Of a DNA stretch of 64,000 nucleotides, positions 32,154 through 39,707 are shown in pieces. Location of the stretch: the NCBI GenBank assembly GCA_040905445.1, contig JBBDRN010000043.1:16708-80707 (forward strand). The letters run 5' to 3'. The DNA is from SKPT01 sp040905445. Its GTDB lineage: Bacteria; Planctomycetota; Phycisphaerae; Phycisphaerales; Phycisphaeraceae. The number at the start of each line of letters is the position of its first letter. Positions within the stretch are counted from its first letter, which is position 1. A program made the position numbers and the translations under genes. Under the pieces are notes generated by a model, which made no database searches, was not told the origin of the DNA, and saw only the letters and a program-made list of their open reading frames with translations.

Positions 32154-34718
32154 TCACCGGCGGCGGAAGGTGCTCCAGTGGACGCGGCCGTCGCGTTCGA
32201 TGGTGATCGTTGCCTTGCCGTCGCGCGGCGTGACAAGACGATCCGGCGCGCGCGGCATCGTGTCGAGCGCGTCGGCCCATGCGTCGCGGTTGAACTGCCC
32301 GACCGACGAGGACTGCACAACGACCATCGGCTGGACGCGCGCGAGCAGCGCGACGGTGCGCGGCGTGTGCTCGCCATGGTGCGGCAGGGTCATCACCTCG
32401 GCGGCGAGATCGGGGTGATCGGCCAGCAGGCGGTCGATCCCGTCGCGCTGGATGTCGCCGGTCATGAGAAGCGTGCGGTCGCCAGCGCGGACGCGGGCGA
32501 CGAGGCCGGCGTCGTTGCGCCCGGGCGGCGGGTCGCGCGCGGGGGGCCAGAGCAGCTCGATCCGGGCGTCGCCGAGCGTCGTGCGATGGCCGCGCACCGC
32601 GTGCTCGACGGGAACGTCGGCGGCGTCGAGGATGTCGAGCAGCATGGCCACCGGCCCCACGGGCTCAGCGTCGGCGAGCCTGGTGAAGTGCGGCGGGACG
32701 ACGACGCGGTCGACGCGGAGGGCGGCGACGATCGCGGGCACGCCGTTGTAGTGGTCGATGTCGGCGTGGGTGAGGTAGATGGCCTCCAGCCGCGTGACGC
32801 CGAGGCGGCGCAGGCCGGGGACGATCGTCCGCTGGCCGGCTTCGGGGAAGGAGTGTGACCCGGCGTCCCAGAGGATGTGGCGGTCGCCGCTGCTGATCAG
32901 GTGAGCGGCGCCGTGGCCGACGGCGAAGGTGCGCAGGAGGAGGACGGGGCGGGCGCGGGTGGCGCTGGCGAGCAGGTTCGGGCGGTCGTGGACGAGCCCC
33001 CAGGCGGCCAGGGTGACGAGGCTGGCGGCGAGCGCGGCGCGGCGGCGGTGAAATCGCCCGGCGAAAAGGGCGCCGGCGAAGGCGACCGCGGCGCCGGCCC
33101 ACAGCGGCGACGCCGGCCGGGCCAGCTCGATGCCCGCGCCCGGCCAGGCCGCGGCCGCCTCGACGAGCCAGAGGCTGGCGCCGGCCGCACCGTCGGCGAG
33201 CGGGGCGAGCGATGCGCCGAGGGGCGGGACGATGAGCCCGATCGCCATCTTGAGATACCCCACCGCCAGCAGCAGGACGAATGGAACGACGGAGGCGATG
33301 GAGAAGACGATGGCGTAAGGGTTGACCAGCTCGAAGTGACACGCAACCAGCGGCAGCGCGGTGACGCCGGCAACGAGGCTGACGGCCGTGACGTCGGCGG
33401 CGCGGCGGGGCAGCCAGGCGCGCCAGGGCAGCGGCGGCAACTCCTCGTGCGGATGGCGCGGCCAGAGCGCGTAGGAGACGCGGCGGGTGAAGAGGATGAG
33501 CATGGCAACGATAGCGAAGCTGAGCTGGAAGCCGGGCGAGGCGACGTCCGCGGGTCGCCAGAGCAGCACGCCGATCGCGGCGATGGCCAGCAGCGCGATG
33601 GCGGGCATGGCGCGGCCGGTGGCCCAGGCGATGCAGAACGCGGCGGCCATCATCGAGGCGCGCAGGATCGGGACGCGGCCGGGCAGGGCGAAGGCGTAGA
33701 TGAGCAGGACGAGCAGGACGATGATGGCGCAGGCGCGCGGGGGCAGGCCCGTGAATCGCGCGGCGGTCCAGACGAGGCCGAGCAGGATGGCGAGGTGGGC
33801 GCCGCTGATGGCCATGAGGTGGGCGAGACCGGTGACGCGGAAGTGGTCGTAGGTGTTTCGGAAGGAGTCGCCGCGCTCACCGAGGATAAGGGCTTCGAGC
33901 AGTTCGACTCGCTCGCCGGGCGGCATGCCGGCGCGGAGGGCGTCGAGCATGGACTGACGGAGGGCGTAGCGGGCGTCGCGGAGGGCACTGGTGGGCAAGC
34001 CACCCGTGGCACCCGAGGCGGTGGCGGGGGTGGCGGAGAGATCGTGCCAGTGGCGGATGGTGGGGACGATGAGCTGACCGGGGATGCCGCGGTCGGCGAG
34101 GTGGGCGCGGTAGTCGAAGCTGCCGGGGTTGCCCGGGCGGGCGACGGGTTGGAGCCAGCCGGCGGCGCGGATGCGCTGGCCCTGGGTCAGGCGATGCTCG
34201 TGCTGGTTGATGCGGACGCTGAGTGCGCCGCTGGCGGGGCGCGGCTGGCCGGCGAGGGTGACGGTGTCGACGTCGATCTCGAAGAGCGTGGCGTCGGGGC
34301 GGTAACTGAAGCGGGCCAGGCCCGCCTCGTCGCGCGGCGGGTGCGACAGCTCGCTGCGCACCGTGCCAGTGACCTCGGCGAGTTGGCGCTCGTCGGTGAC
34401 GTAATGGGCGATGTGGTCGTGGCGGACATGCTCGACGCTGAGGACGTGGTACGCCCCCGCCAGAGCGACGACGGCCAGGAGTGTCAGGCGGCCGGCGGTG
34501 GCGGCGCGGCGACGGCGCGAACCGGTGACGAGCGCAGCCAGGATGAAGGCGGCGGCGATGGCGAGCCAGAGGGGCGCGGAGGGAATCGCGCGGCCGAGCG
34601 TCAGGCCGACGATCGTTGCGAGCGCGCAGGCGACGTAGGGGCGGGCGATGCGCCAGGACTGGGCGTACGGCACAACATCCCCGGGTACGCCCGGATCGTC
34701 GGGTCGAGCCGGGGGCAT
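32154..34718 (-). CDS. comEC: ComEC/Rec2 DNA-uptake channel protein
   Basis: An 854-residue polytopic membrane protein with the full ComEC layout. It has N-terminal transmembrane helices and a DUF4131 OB-like part (VTGTVRSELSHPP; GQRIRAAGWLQPV; NPGSFDYRAHLADRGIPGQL). The Competence domain follows (LILGERGDSFRNTYDHFRVTGLAHLMAISGAHLAILLGL and many helices), then a C-terminal metallo-beta-lactamase-like domain (GHGAAHLISSGDRHILWDAG, THADIDHYNG, MTLPHHGEHT). The metal motif THADIDH retains the H-x-D-x-DH spacing. In competent bacteria it carries single-stranded DNA across the inner membrane. No comEA or comF gene is near. A short SATPATASGATGG linker is minisatellite-derived. Confidence 0.9.
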   Translation of the reverse strand: MPPARPDDPGVPGDVVPYAQSWRIARPYVACALATIVGLTLGRAIPSAPLWLAIAAAFILAALVTGSRRRRAATAGRLTLLAVVALAGAYHVLSVEHVRHDHIAHYVTDERQLAEVTGTVRSELSHPPRDEAGLARFSYRPDATLFEIDVDTVTLAGQPRPASGALSVRINQHEHRLTQGQRIRAAGWLQPVARPGNPGSFDYRAHLADRGIPGQLIVPTIRHWHDLSATPATASGATGGLPTSALRDARYALRQSMLDALRAGMPPGERVELLEALILGERGDSFRNTYDHFRVTGLAHLMAISGAHLAILLGLVWTAARFTGLPPRACAIIVLLVLLIYAFALPGRVPILRASMMAAAFCIAWATGRAMPAIALLAIAAIGVLLWRPADVASPGFQLSFAIVAMLILFTRRVSYALWPRHPHEELPPLPWRAWLPRRAADVTAVSLVAGVTALPLVACHFELVNPYAIVFSIASVVPFVLLLAVGYLKMAIGLIVPPLGASLAPLADGAAGASLWLVEAAAAWPGAGIELARPASPLWAGAAVAFAGALFAGRFHRRRAALAASLVTLAAWGLVHDRPNLLASATRARPVLLLRTFAVGHGAAHLISSGDRHILWDAGSHSFPEAGQRTIVPGLRRLGVTRLEAIYLTHADIDHYNGVPAIVAALRVDRVVVPPHFTRLADAEPVGPVAMLLDILDAADVPVEHAVRGHRTTLGDARIELLWPPARDPPPGRNDAGLVARVRAGDRTLLMTGDIQRDGIDRLLADHPDLAAEVMTLPHHGEHTPRTVALLARVQPMVVVQSSSVGQFNRDAWADALDTMPRAPDRLVTPRDGKATITIERDGRVHWSTFRRR

Positions 34719-34734
34719 GGGGGGATTGTAATGG

Positions 34735-34767
34735 GGAATTCAAAATTCAGAATTCAAAATTCAGAAT
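34735..34767. repeat. AT-rich heptanucleotide array (RAATTCA unit), second copy
   Basis: AATTCAAAATTCAGAATTCA and one further unit, the same unit as at 7931-7966, in the 80-base spacer between comEC and the DUF255 gene. Confidence 0.85.
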
Positions 34768-34798
34768 GCGGGGAAATGGTGAGCAGCGCGCGCCGACG

Positions 34799-37150
34799 CT
34801 AGGCCGTGCGGATCGACAACGGCAGCTCGATCGTGCGCGGCTGGTGGCAGGCGGTGTCGGTGCAGGGTTGGCAGTGGAGGATCAGCCGCGGGTGGGCGTC
34901 CGCGGGGAGCGGGCGCGTCGGGTCCGTGCGGCGGAGGTGGGCGCGCAATGTGATCTCGCCCTGGTAGATCGGCAGCGGGGCGTCGGCGAAGGCGGGCTGA
35001 TGCTCGACGGGGGCCGGGTAGTCGACGTCGATCGCGAGGGCGCCATTGATGCCGACGAGCTCGACGGCGGTGGGTGTGAGTGTCGCGTCGCGCGGCTCGT
35101 GGCTGTTGAGGTGGAAGCCGGGCTCGATGCGGATGTGGATGTCGACGTCGGCCACGCCGATGCCGAGATCGATGACGTCAGGATCAACGGCGGCGGCGAC
35201 GGGCGCGAATGATGGCTGATCTGTCGCGGGGGTGGTGGGGGTGGTGGGGTGTTCGACGCGGTCGGGGGCGATCTCGAGGGCGCGCAGAAGGGCATGCTGC
35301 ATGTGGACGTGCACGATGCCCTGCTCGGCGAGCGCCTTGCCGACGCTTTGCAGGTCGCGCAGCGCGCGGTCGAGGTACGCGTCATCGTGTGTGAGCTCGT
35401 GGAGATCGAGCAGGTTGTGGACCATCTGGCTGTTGGCCGACGGGATCACGCCGTCGTAGGTCGATCGCAGGCGGACGAGGAGGTCGGCCTGGTCGGGCAG
35501 CGTGTCGTAGTAGCCGCCCTGCTCGCCTGCGACGGCGAAGCGGTCGATGGCGGCCTGGGTGCAGGTGCGTGCGGCGGCGAGCCAGCGGTCGTTGCCGGGT
35601 TGGGCGCGGTGCAGCTCGATGAGGCCGTGCGCGAGTGCGGCGTAATCTTCGAGGAACGCGGGAACGCTGACCTGGCGCTGGCGCATCGCACGGTGGAGGC
35701 TGCCATCGTCGGCGGCAAGATGGTCGAGGACGGCGCTGGCGGCGCGGGCGGCCGCGCCGATGTAGCGCGGCTCGTCGAGCAGGCGCCCGGCGCGGGCGAG
35801 CGCGGCGATCATCAAGCCATTCCAGCTCGTGAGCACCTTGTCGTCGGTCGCGGGCTGCGGGCGCGTGTCGCGCACGGCCTTGAGGCGCGCGTTGATCTGC
35901 CGGCGTTGGGTGAGCAGCTCATCGAGCGGCACGCCGCGCTCCCGCGCGAGCGCGTCGAGCGGCTCGGGCAGGTAGAGGACGTTGACCGGCTCGGCGTGGG
36001 GATGGTGCGGGTCGCGGAAGTTGGTGCCCCGGTCGAGGCCATACATCCGCACCGCGAGCTCGCGCTGCGATGGGTCATCGACGAACACGCGCTCGACCTC
36101 ACCCCGCGTCCAGAGATAGTTGCCGCCCTCGCGGCCGTCGACCTCGGCGTCCTGGGCGCTGTAGAACGCGCCGGTGTCGTCGAGCATCTCGCGCAGGACG
36201 TAGTCGCACGTCTCGCGGACGATGCGGGCGTAGAGCCCTGCCTGCTCGCCGCGCGGCTCGCGGGCCCACGCGTCGGTATAGACCTCGACGAGCTGGGCGT
36301 TGTCATAGAGCATTTTTTCGAAGTGGGGCACGAGCCATTCGGCGCCGACGCTATAGCGGTGGAAGCCGCCGGCGACCTGGTCGTAGACGCCGCCGCGGGC
36401 CATGCGGTCGAGCGTGTGGGCGAGCGCGGCGGCGAGCTGATCGGTGTGGTCGTGGCGGAGCAGGGCCTGGAGGAACTGGAGGTTGGCGGGGTGGGGGAAC
36501 TTGGGGGCGCCGCCGAAGCCGGCGTGCTCGCGGTCGTAGGTGCCAAGGAGCTGCCCCGCGGCGCGCTCGACGTGCTCGCGAGAGAGCTCGCCGCCCGTGT
36601 CGCGGTGGGTCAGGTGCGCGGCGACGGCGTCGGCGACCTTGCCCGCCTGGTCGAGGACGTTGTCGCGATCGTCGCGCCAGGCGGCGGCGATGCCCTCAAT
36701 GAGCTGCGCGAAGCCCGGCATGCCGTGCATCGGCTGCGGGGGGATGTAGGTGCCGGCCCAGAAGGGGCGCAATCCCGCGCTGCCGTCGGTGGCGGGCGGG
36801 GTGAGGAAGACGTTCATCGGCCAGCCGCCGCGGCCGGTCAGCAGTTGCGTGGCAGTCATGTAGAGGTCGTCGACGTCGGGGCGCTGCTCGCGGTCGACCT
36901 TGATGCTGATGCAGTGCTCGTTCATGAGCGCGGCAAGCTCGGCGTTCTCGAAGACCTCGCGCTCCATGACGTGGCACCAGTAGCAGGTGGCGTAGCCGAC
37001 GCTGAGGAGGATGGGCTTGTCCTGCTCGCGGGCGGCGGCGAAGGCCTCGTCGCCCCAGGGGTACCAGTCGACCGGGTTGTGGGCGTGCTGGAGCAGGTAG
37101 GGGCTGGTCTCGTGGATGAGGCGGTTGGCGGGGTGCGCGGGCGGCGGCAT
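34799..37150 (-). CDS. DUF255 thioredoxin-fold protein (YyaL/SPATA20-like) with C-terminal DsbD-alpha-like domain
   Basis: A 783-residue protein. Residues 1-165 are the DUF255 thioredoxin-like domain with ETSPYLLQHAHNPVDWYPWG, the redox motif CYWC, and NVFLTPP. Residues about 190-620 are an (alpha/alpha)6-barrel-like part (GTYDREHAGFGGAPKFPHP, FEKMLYDNAQLVEVYTDA, LTSWNGLMIAALARAGRLL, DGVIPSANSQMVHNLLDLHEL). The last 115 residues (IHIRIEPGFHLNSHEPRD ... LILHCQPCTDTACHQPRTIEL) resemble the N-terminal domain of DsbD, an addition not usual in this family, with its own Cys set. The linker between them carries PTTPTTPAT from the minisatellite. GGAG lies upstream of the ATG at 37150. A thiol-disulfide or carbohydrate-linked role is possible; function is unknown. 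Confidence 0.83.
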   Translation of the reverse strand: MPPPAHPANRLIHETSPYLLQHAHNPVDWYPWGDEAFAAAREQDKPILLSVGYATCYWCHVMEREVFENAELAALMNEHCISIKVDREQRPDVDDLYMTATQLLTGRGGWPMNVFLTPPATDGSAGLRPFWAGTYIPPQPMHGMPGFAQLIEGIAAAWRDDRDNVLDQAGKVADAVAAHLTHRDTGGELSREHVERAAGQLLGTYDREHAGFGGAPKFPHPANLQFLQALLRHDHTDQLAAALAHTLDRMARGGVYDQVAGGFHRYSVGAEWLVPHFEKMLYDNAQLVEVYTDAWAREPRGEQAGLYARIVRETCDYVLREMLDDTGAFYSAQDAEVDGREGGNYLWTRGEVERVFVDDPSQRELAVRMYGLDRGTNFRDPHHPHAEPVNVLYLPEPLDALARERGVPLDELLTQRRQINARLKAVRDTRPQPATDDKVLTSWNGLMIAALARAGRLLDEPRYIGAAARAASAVLDHLAADDGSLHRAMRQRQVSVPAFLEDYAALAHGLIELHRAQPGNDRWLAAARTCTQAAIDRFAVAGEQGGYYDTLPDQADLLVRLRSTYDGVIPSANSQMVHNLLDLHELTHDDAYLDRALRDLQSVGKALAEQGIVHVHMQHALLRALEIAPDRVEHPTTPTTPATDQPSFAPVAAAVDPDVIDLGIGVADVDIHIRIEPGFHLNSHEPRDATLTPTAVELVGINGALAIDVDYPAPVEHQPAFADAPLPIYQGEITLRAHLRRTDPTRPLPADAHPRLILHCQPCTDTACHQPRTIELPLSIRTA

Positions 37151-37209
37151 GGGAGGCTCCGGTGTGTGGGTTGGCCGGAGTGGCATGCTAGGCGGGAGGC
37201 GGGGGGGGG

Positions 37210-37240
37210 TGATTTCGGATTTCGGATTTCGGATTGGAGA
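37210..37240. repeat. Heptanucleotide array (TTTCGGA unit), intergenic copy
   Basis: Four units of ATTTCGG after a run of nine or more G, between flhG and the DUF255 gene. The same unit lies inside the flhG and DUF58 coding sequences. Confidence 0.8.
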
Positions 37241-37290
37241 GGCGGCGCGGGTTGGGCGTACGGCGGCACGAAGCCTGATCCGCTGCGGAC

Positions 37291-38229
37291 CTACGTGGTG
37301 CGGCGGAGCCAGGCGGTCATGCGGTTGAGCAGTGAGCCGGTGCGCGGGGCGACGGCGTGACGGTCGATGCGGTGGGCGAGCCGGTGCATGCAGACGCCGG
37401 CGGGGCTGCGCGGCTGCTCGAGGACGAAGAGCTGTCGCTGGCGCACGGCCGCGGGCACCACCGGGTCGTGCGGGATGTAGCCGGCGAAGCGCGGCGTGAA
37501 GCCGAGGAACCGCCGGCAGACGGCGGCGACGCGCTCGTAGACGGAGCGGGCCTCGCGCTCGTCGGCGGCCTGGTTGACCAGGATGCGCGCGGCGGGCGGG
37601 TCCTGGCCGGCCTGGGCACGCTTGCGCGTGAGCGTCTTGATCAGCGCGTAGGCGTCGGTGATGGCGGTCGGCTCCGGCGTCGTGACGACGATGACTTCGT
37701 CGACGGCGACCAGGAAGCCGAGCACGTTGGGCCCGATGCCGGCACCGGTATCGATGATGAGCAGGTCGGCGGCCTGTTCGAGCAGGTGGAGCTGGTCGAG
37801 GAGGCGGTCGCGTTCGCTGTCGTTGAGCGCCGCCATCTGCGCGAGGCCCGACGCGCCGGGGATGAGGTGGAAGCCGCCGGGCGCGGGCGTGAGGACCTGG
37901 TGCAGTGACTTGCGGCCGGCGACGACGTGGGCGAGGTGGCCGGTGGGCGTGATGTTGCACAGGACGTCGGCATTGGCGGTGCCGAGGTCGGCGTCGAGGA
38001 GAACGACGCGCCGGCCCATGGCGGCGAGCTGGGCGGCGAGGTTGACGCTGAGGGTGGTCTTGCCCACGCCACCCTTGCCGCTGGTGATGGCGAGGGTGCG
38101 GGCGCCGGCGGGGGTGGATTTCGGATTTCGGATTTCGGATTTCGGAGGGGGCGCGGGGTCGGCGATGGCGGCGCGGGGTTGCGCCTGCTCGACCATTGCT
38201 CGAAGGGCGGTGGCCTGGTCGGTGGTCAT
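37291..38229 (-). CDS. flhG: FlhG/FleN, MinD-like ATPase controlling flagellar number
   Basis: A 312-residue P-loop ATPase of the ParA/MinD family. Deviant Walker A GKGGVGKTT is at residues 51-59, followed by VVLLDADLGTANADVLCNI, the Walker B-like strand LLIIDTGAGIG and the switch VVTTPEPTAITDAYALIKTL. FlhG binds FlhF and sets flagellar number and placement. The N-terminal extension (residues 1-44), where FlhG usually has a short DQAxxLR activation helix, starts TTDQATALRAMVEQA as expected and then has PKSEIRNPKST (29-39), translated from a TTTCGGA array at 38117-38146. The ATG overlaps the flhF stop (ATGA), indicating coupling. Confidence 0.9.
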   Translation of the reverse strand: MTTDQATALRAMVEQAQPRAAIADPAPPPKSEIRNPKSTPAGARTLAITSGKGGVGKTTLSVNLAAQLAAMGRRVVLLDADLGTANADVLCNITPTGHLAHVVAGRKSLHQVLTPAPGGFHLIPGASGLAQMAALNDSERDRLLDQLHLLEQAADLLIIDTGAGIGPNVLGFLVAVDEVIVVTTPEPTAITDAYALIKTLTRKRAQAGQDPPAARILVNQAADEREARSVYERVAAVCRRFLGFTPRFAGYIPHDPVVPAAVRQRQLFVLEQPRSPAGVCMHRLAHRIDRHAVAPRTGSLLNRMTAWLRRTT

Positions 38230-39707
38230 GACTTAAGGACTCCCTCTCCGAGCATCAGGGCGGCGAGGCGGTCGGCGCGGCCGGGCTCGATCTCGTGTGG
38301 TACTTCCTGCCCCGTGGTGACGTAGCTGAGGCGTTTGCGAACCTTGCGCATGACATTGAGCACCACGCCGAACGTCACCGCCTCGTCGAGCTTCGTGAAG
38401 ATGACGCGGTCCGCGGGGATACGGGCGAAGCGCTCGATGGTGTCTTCGAGGACCGACTGGGTGCAGGTCGAGGAGAGGACGAGGTGGACTTCGTCGGCGT
38501 CAGCGGCCTTGATGAAGCGGGCCAGCTCGTCCAGCCGCGGGTCGTCACGCTGCGACCGCCCGGCCGTATCGATGAGCACCGCGTCGCAGTCGGCGAACTC
38601 CTGCACCGCCCGCTGCATCTCGTCGGGGCTCGTGACGACGCGCAGCGGCACGCCGATGATCCCCGCGTAGGTGCGGAGCTGGTCCACGGCGGCGATGCGG
38701 TAGGTGTCGATGGTGATCAGCGCGACCTTGAGTTGGCGCTTGAGCTTGAAGGTGGCGGCGAGCTTGGCGATGGTGGTCGTCTTGCCCACGCCGGTCGGGC
38801 CGATCAGCGCGATCGTGCGCGGGCCTCGCTTGACGGCGGGGGTGGCGGCGGCGGCGTCGGACTCCGGATCGTCGGTGGGCATGAGCTGGGCGACGGCCTT
38901 CATGACGGCGCGGCGGCAGGCGTGCGCGTCCTCGAGTTCGCTCTGCTCCAGGCTCTGACGCACGTTGTCGACGATTTCGCCCGCGAGTTCCTCGGCGACC
39001 TCCTGCTCGAGCAGTGACAGGTATTGATCGAACAGCTTATCAGGCATGTCGGAACGCGCCGCCGTGTCGCCGGTGGTGCGCTGCCGGCGGTCCTGGCTCA
39101 TGCGGGCGACCATGCGCTTGATGGCGCGCATCTCGTCGGTGATCTGCCGGGGGTCGAAGAGGGCGGGCGATTGTTGGTTGCTGGCTTCTGATTGCTGATT
39201 GGGGGCGACCGCGGGGGGGGACTCATTGCCCGGAGCGCTGACGTGCTGCGCCTCGCGGACACGGACGGGGTGGGGGGTGGGATCCGCGTCCGTCGAGGCC
39301 AGGGTCCACGGATTGGCATCCGTGGGCTTTGGCGTACTGACATCAGCGCGCGCGGCGGCGTAGGTGCGGCGGATGAGGTCGCCGGCGAGCTCGGGCCGTG
39401 CAGGTTGCGAGGCGGTTGAAGCCCATGGGTCGGCCTCCATGGGCTTGGCCGGCGACCGGCGCTGCTGGGCGCGCCGCGCCTCGGCGAGCAGCTCGCGGCG
39501 GCGGTCGTCCTGGGTCTTGCGCTGCTTGCGGCCGAGCTCGCGGCCGTCGGCGGCCGTGACCTCGACGTACGTGCGTGCCCCGACGCCGAGGATCCCGCCA
39601 TGCTTGTAGCTGCGCGTGTGCAGGATCACGGCGTTGGCGCCGAGCAGGCGACGGACCTCGCCCAGCGCCTCGTGCATGGTCCTGGCGGTGACGGTCTTCA
39701 GGTTCAA
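38226..39707 (-). CDS. flhF: FlhF, SRP-type flagellar GTPase
   Basis: A 493-residue GTPase with an N-terminal B domain (residues 1-75: MNLKTVTARTMHEALGEVRR, YVEVTAADGREL), a long linker and the NG domain from about 225. The NG domain has Walker A GPTGVGKTT at 303-311, ITIDTYRIAAVDQLRTYA, DTAGRSQRD and TKLDEAVTFG. FlhF recruits the first flagellar components to the membrane. The linker holds two palindrome-derived peptides, KPMEADPWAS (88-97, DNA 39421-39444) and KPTDANPWTLA (127-137, DNA 39306-39329). It also holds NQQSEASNQQSP (170-181) from a heptad array at 39169-39203. The start is a TTG at 39707 overlapping the flhA stop (TTGA) with AGAAGGGG upstream. Confidence 0.9.
   Translation of the reverse strand: MNLKTVTARTMHEALGEVRRLLGANAVILHTRSYKHGGILGVGARTYVEVTAADGRELGRKQRKTQDDRRRELLAEARRAQQRRSPAKPMEADPWASTASQPARPELAGDLIRRTYAAARADVSTPKPTDANPWTLASTDADPTPHPVRVREAQHVSAPGNESPPAVAPNQQSEASNQQSPALFDPRQITDEMRAIKRMVARMSQDRRQRTTGDTAARSDMPDKLFDQYLSLLEQEVAEELAGEIVDNVRQSLEQSELEDAHACRRAVMKAVAQLMPTDDPESDAAAATPAVKRGPRTIALIGPTGVGKTTTIAKLAATFKLKRQLKVALITIDTYRIAAVDQLRTYAGIIGVPLRVVTSPDEMQRAVQEFADCDAVLIDTAGRSQRDDPRLDELARFIKAADADEVHLVLSSTCTQSVLEDTIERFARIPADRVIFTKLDEAVTFGVVLNVMRKVRKRLSYVTTGQEVPHEIEPGRADRLAALMLGEGVLKS
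39169..39203. repeat. Heptanucleotide array (GATTGCT unit) inside flhF
   Basis: Five units (GATTGTT, GGTTGCT, GGCTTCT, GATTGCT, GATTGGG) in the coding sequence, translated on the - strand as NQQSEASNQQS. Confidence 0.8.
39306..39329. repeat. CCACGGATTGCAATCCGTGG-type palindrome inside flhF
   Basis: CCACGGATTGGCATCCGTGG in frame in flhF. A related, diverged palindrome with GCCCATGG arms lies at 39421-39444. Intergenic members are at 49027-49050, 60917-60942 and 62412-62440. Confidence 0.75.

Noticed and set aside
32877..34802. A 641-codon + strand frame over comEC
   Set aside because: The product is a Gly/Asp/Glu/Arg-rich antisense translation with no hydrophobic or domain pattern, whereas comEC on the - strand is complete.
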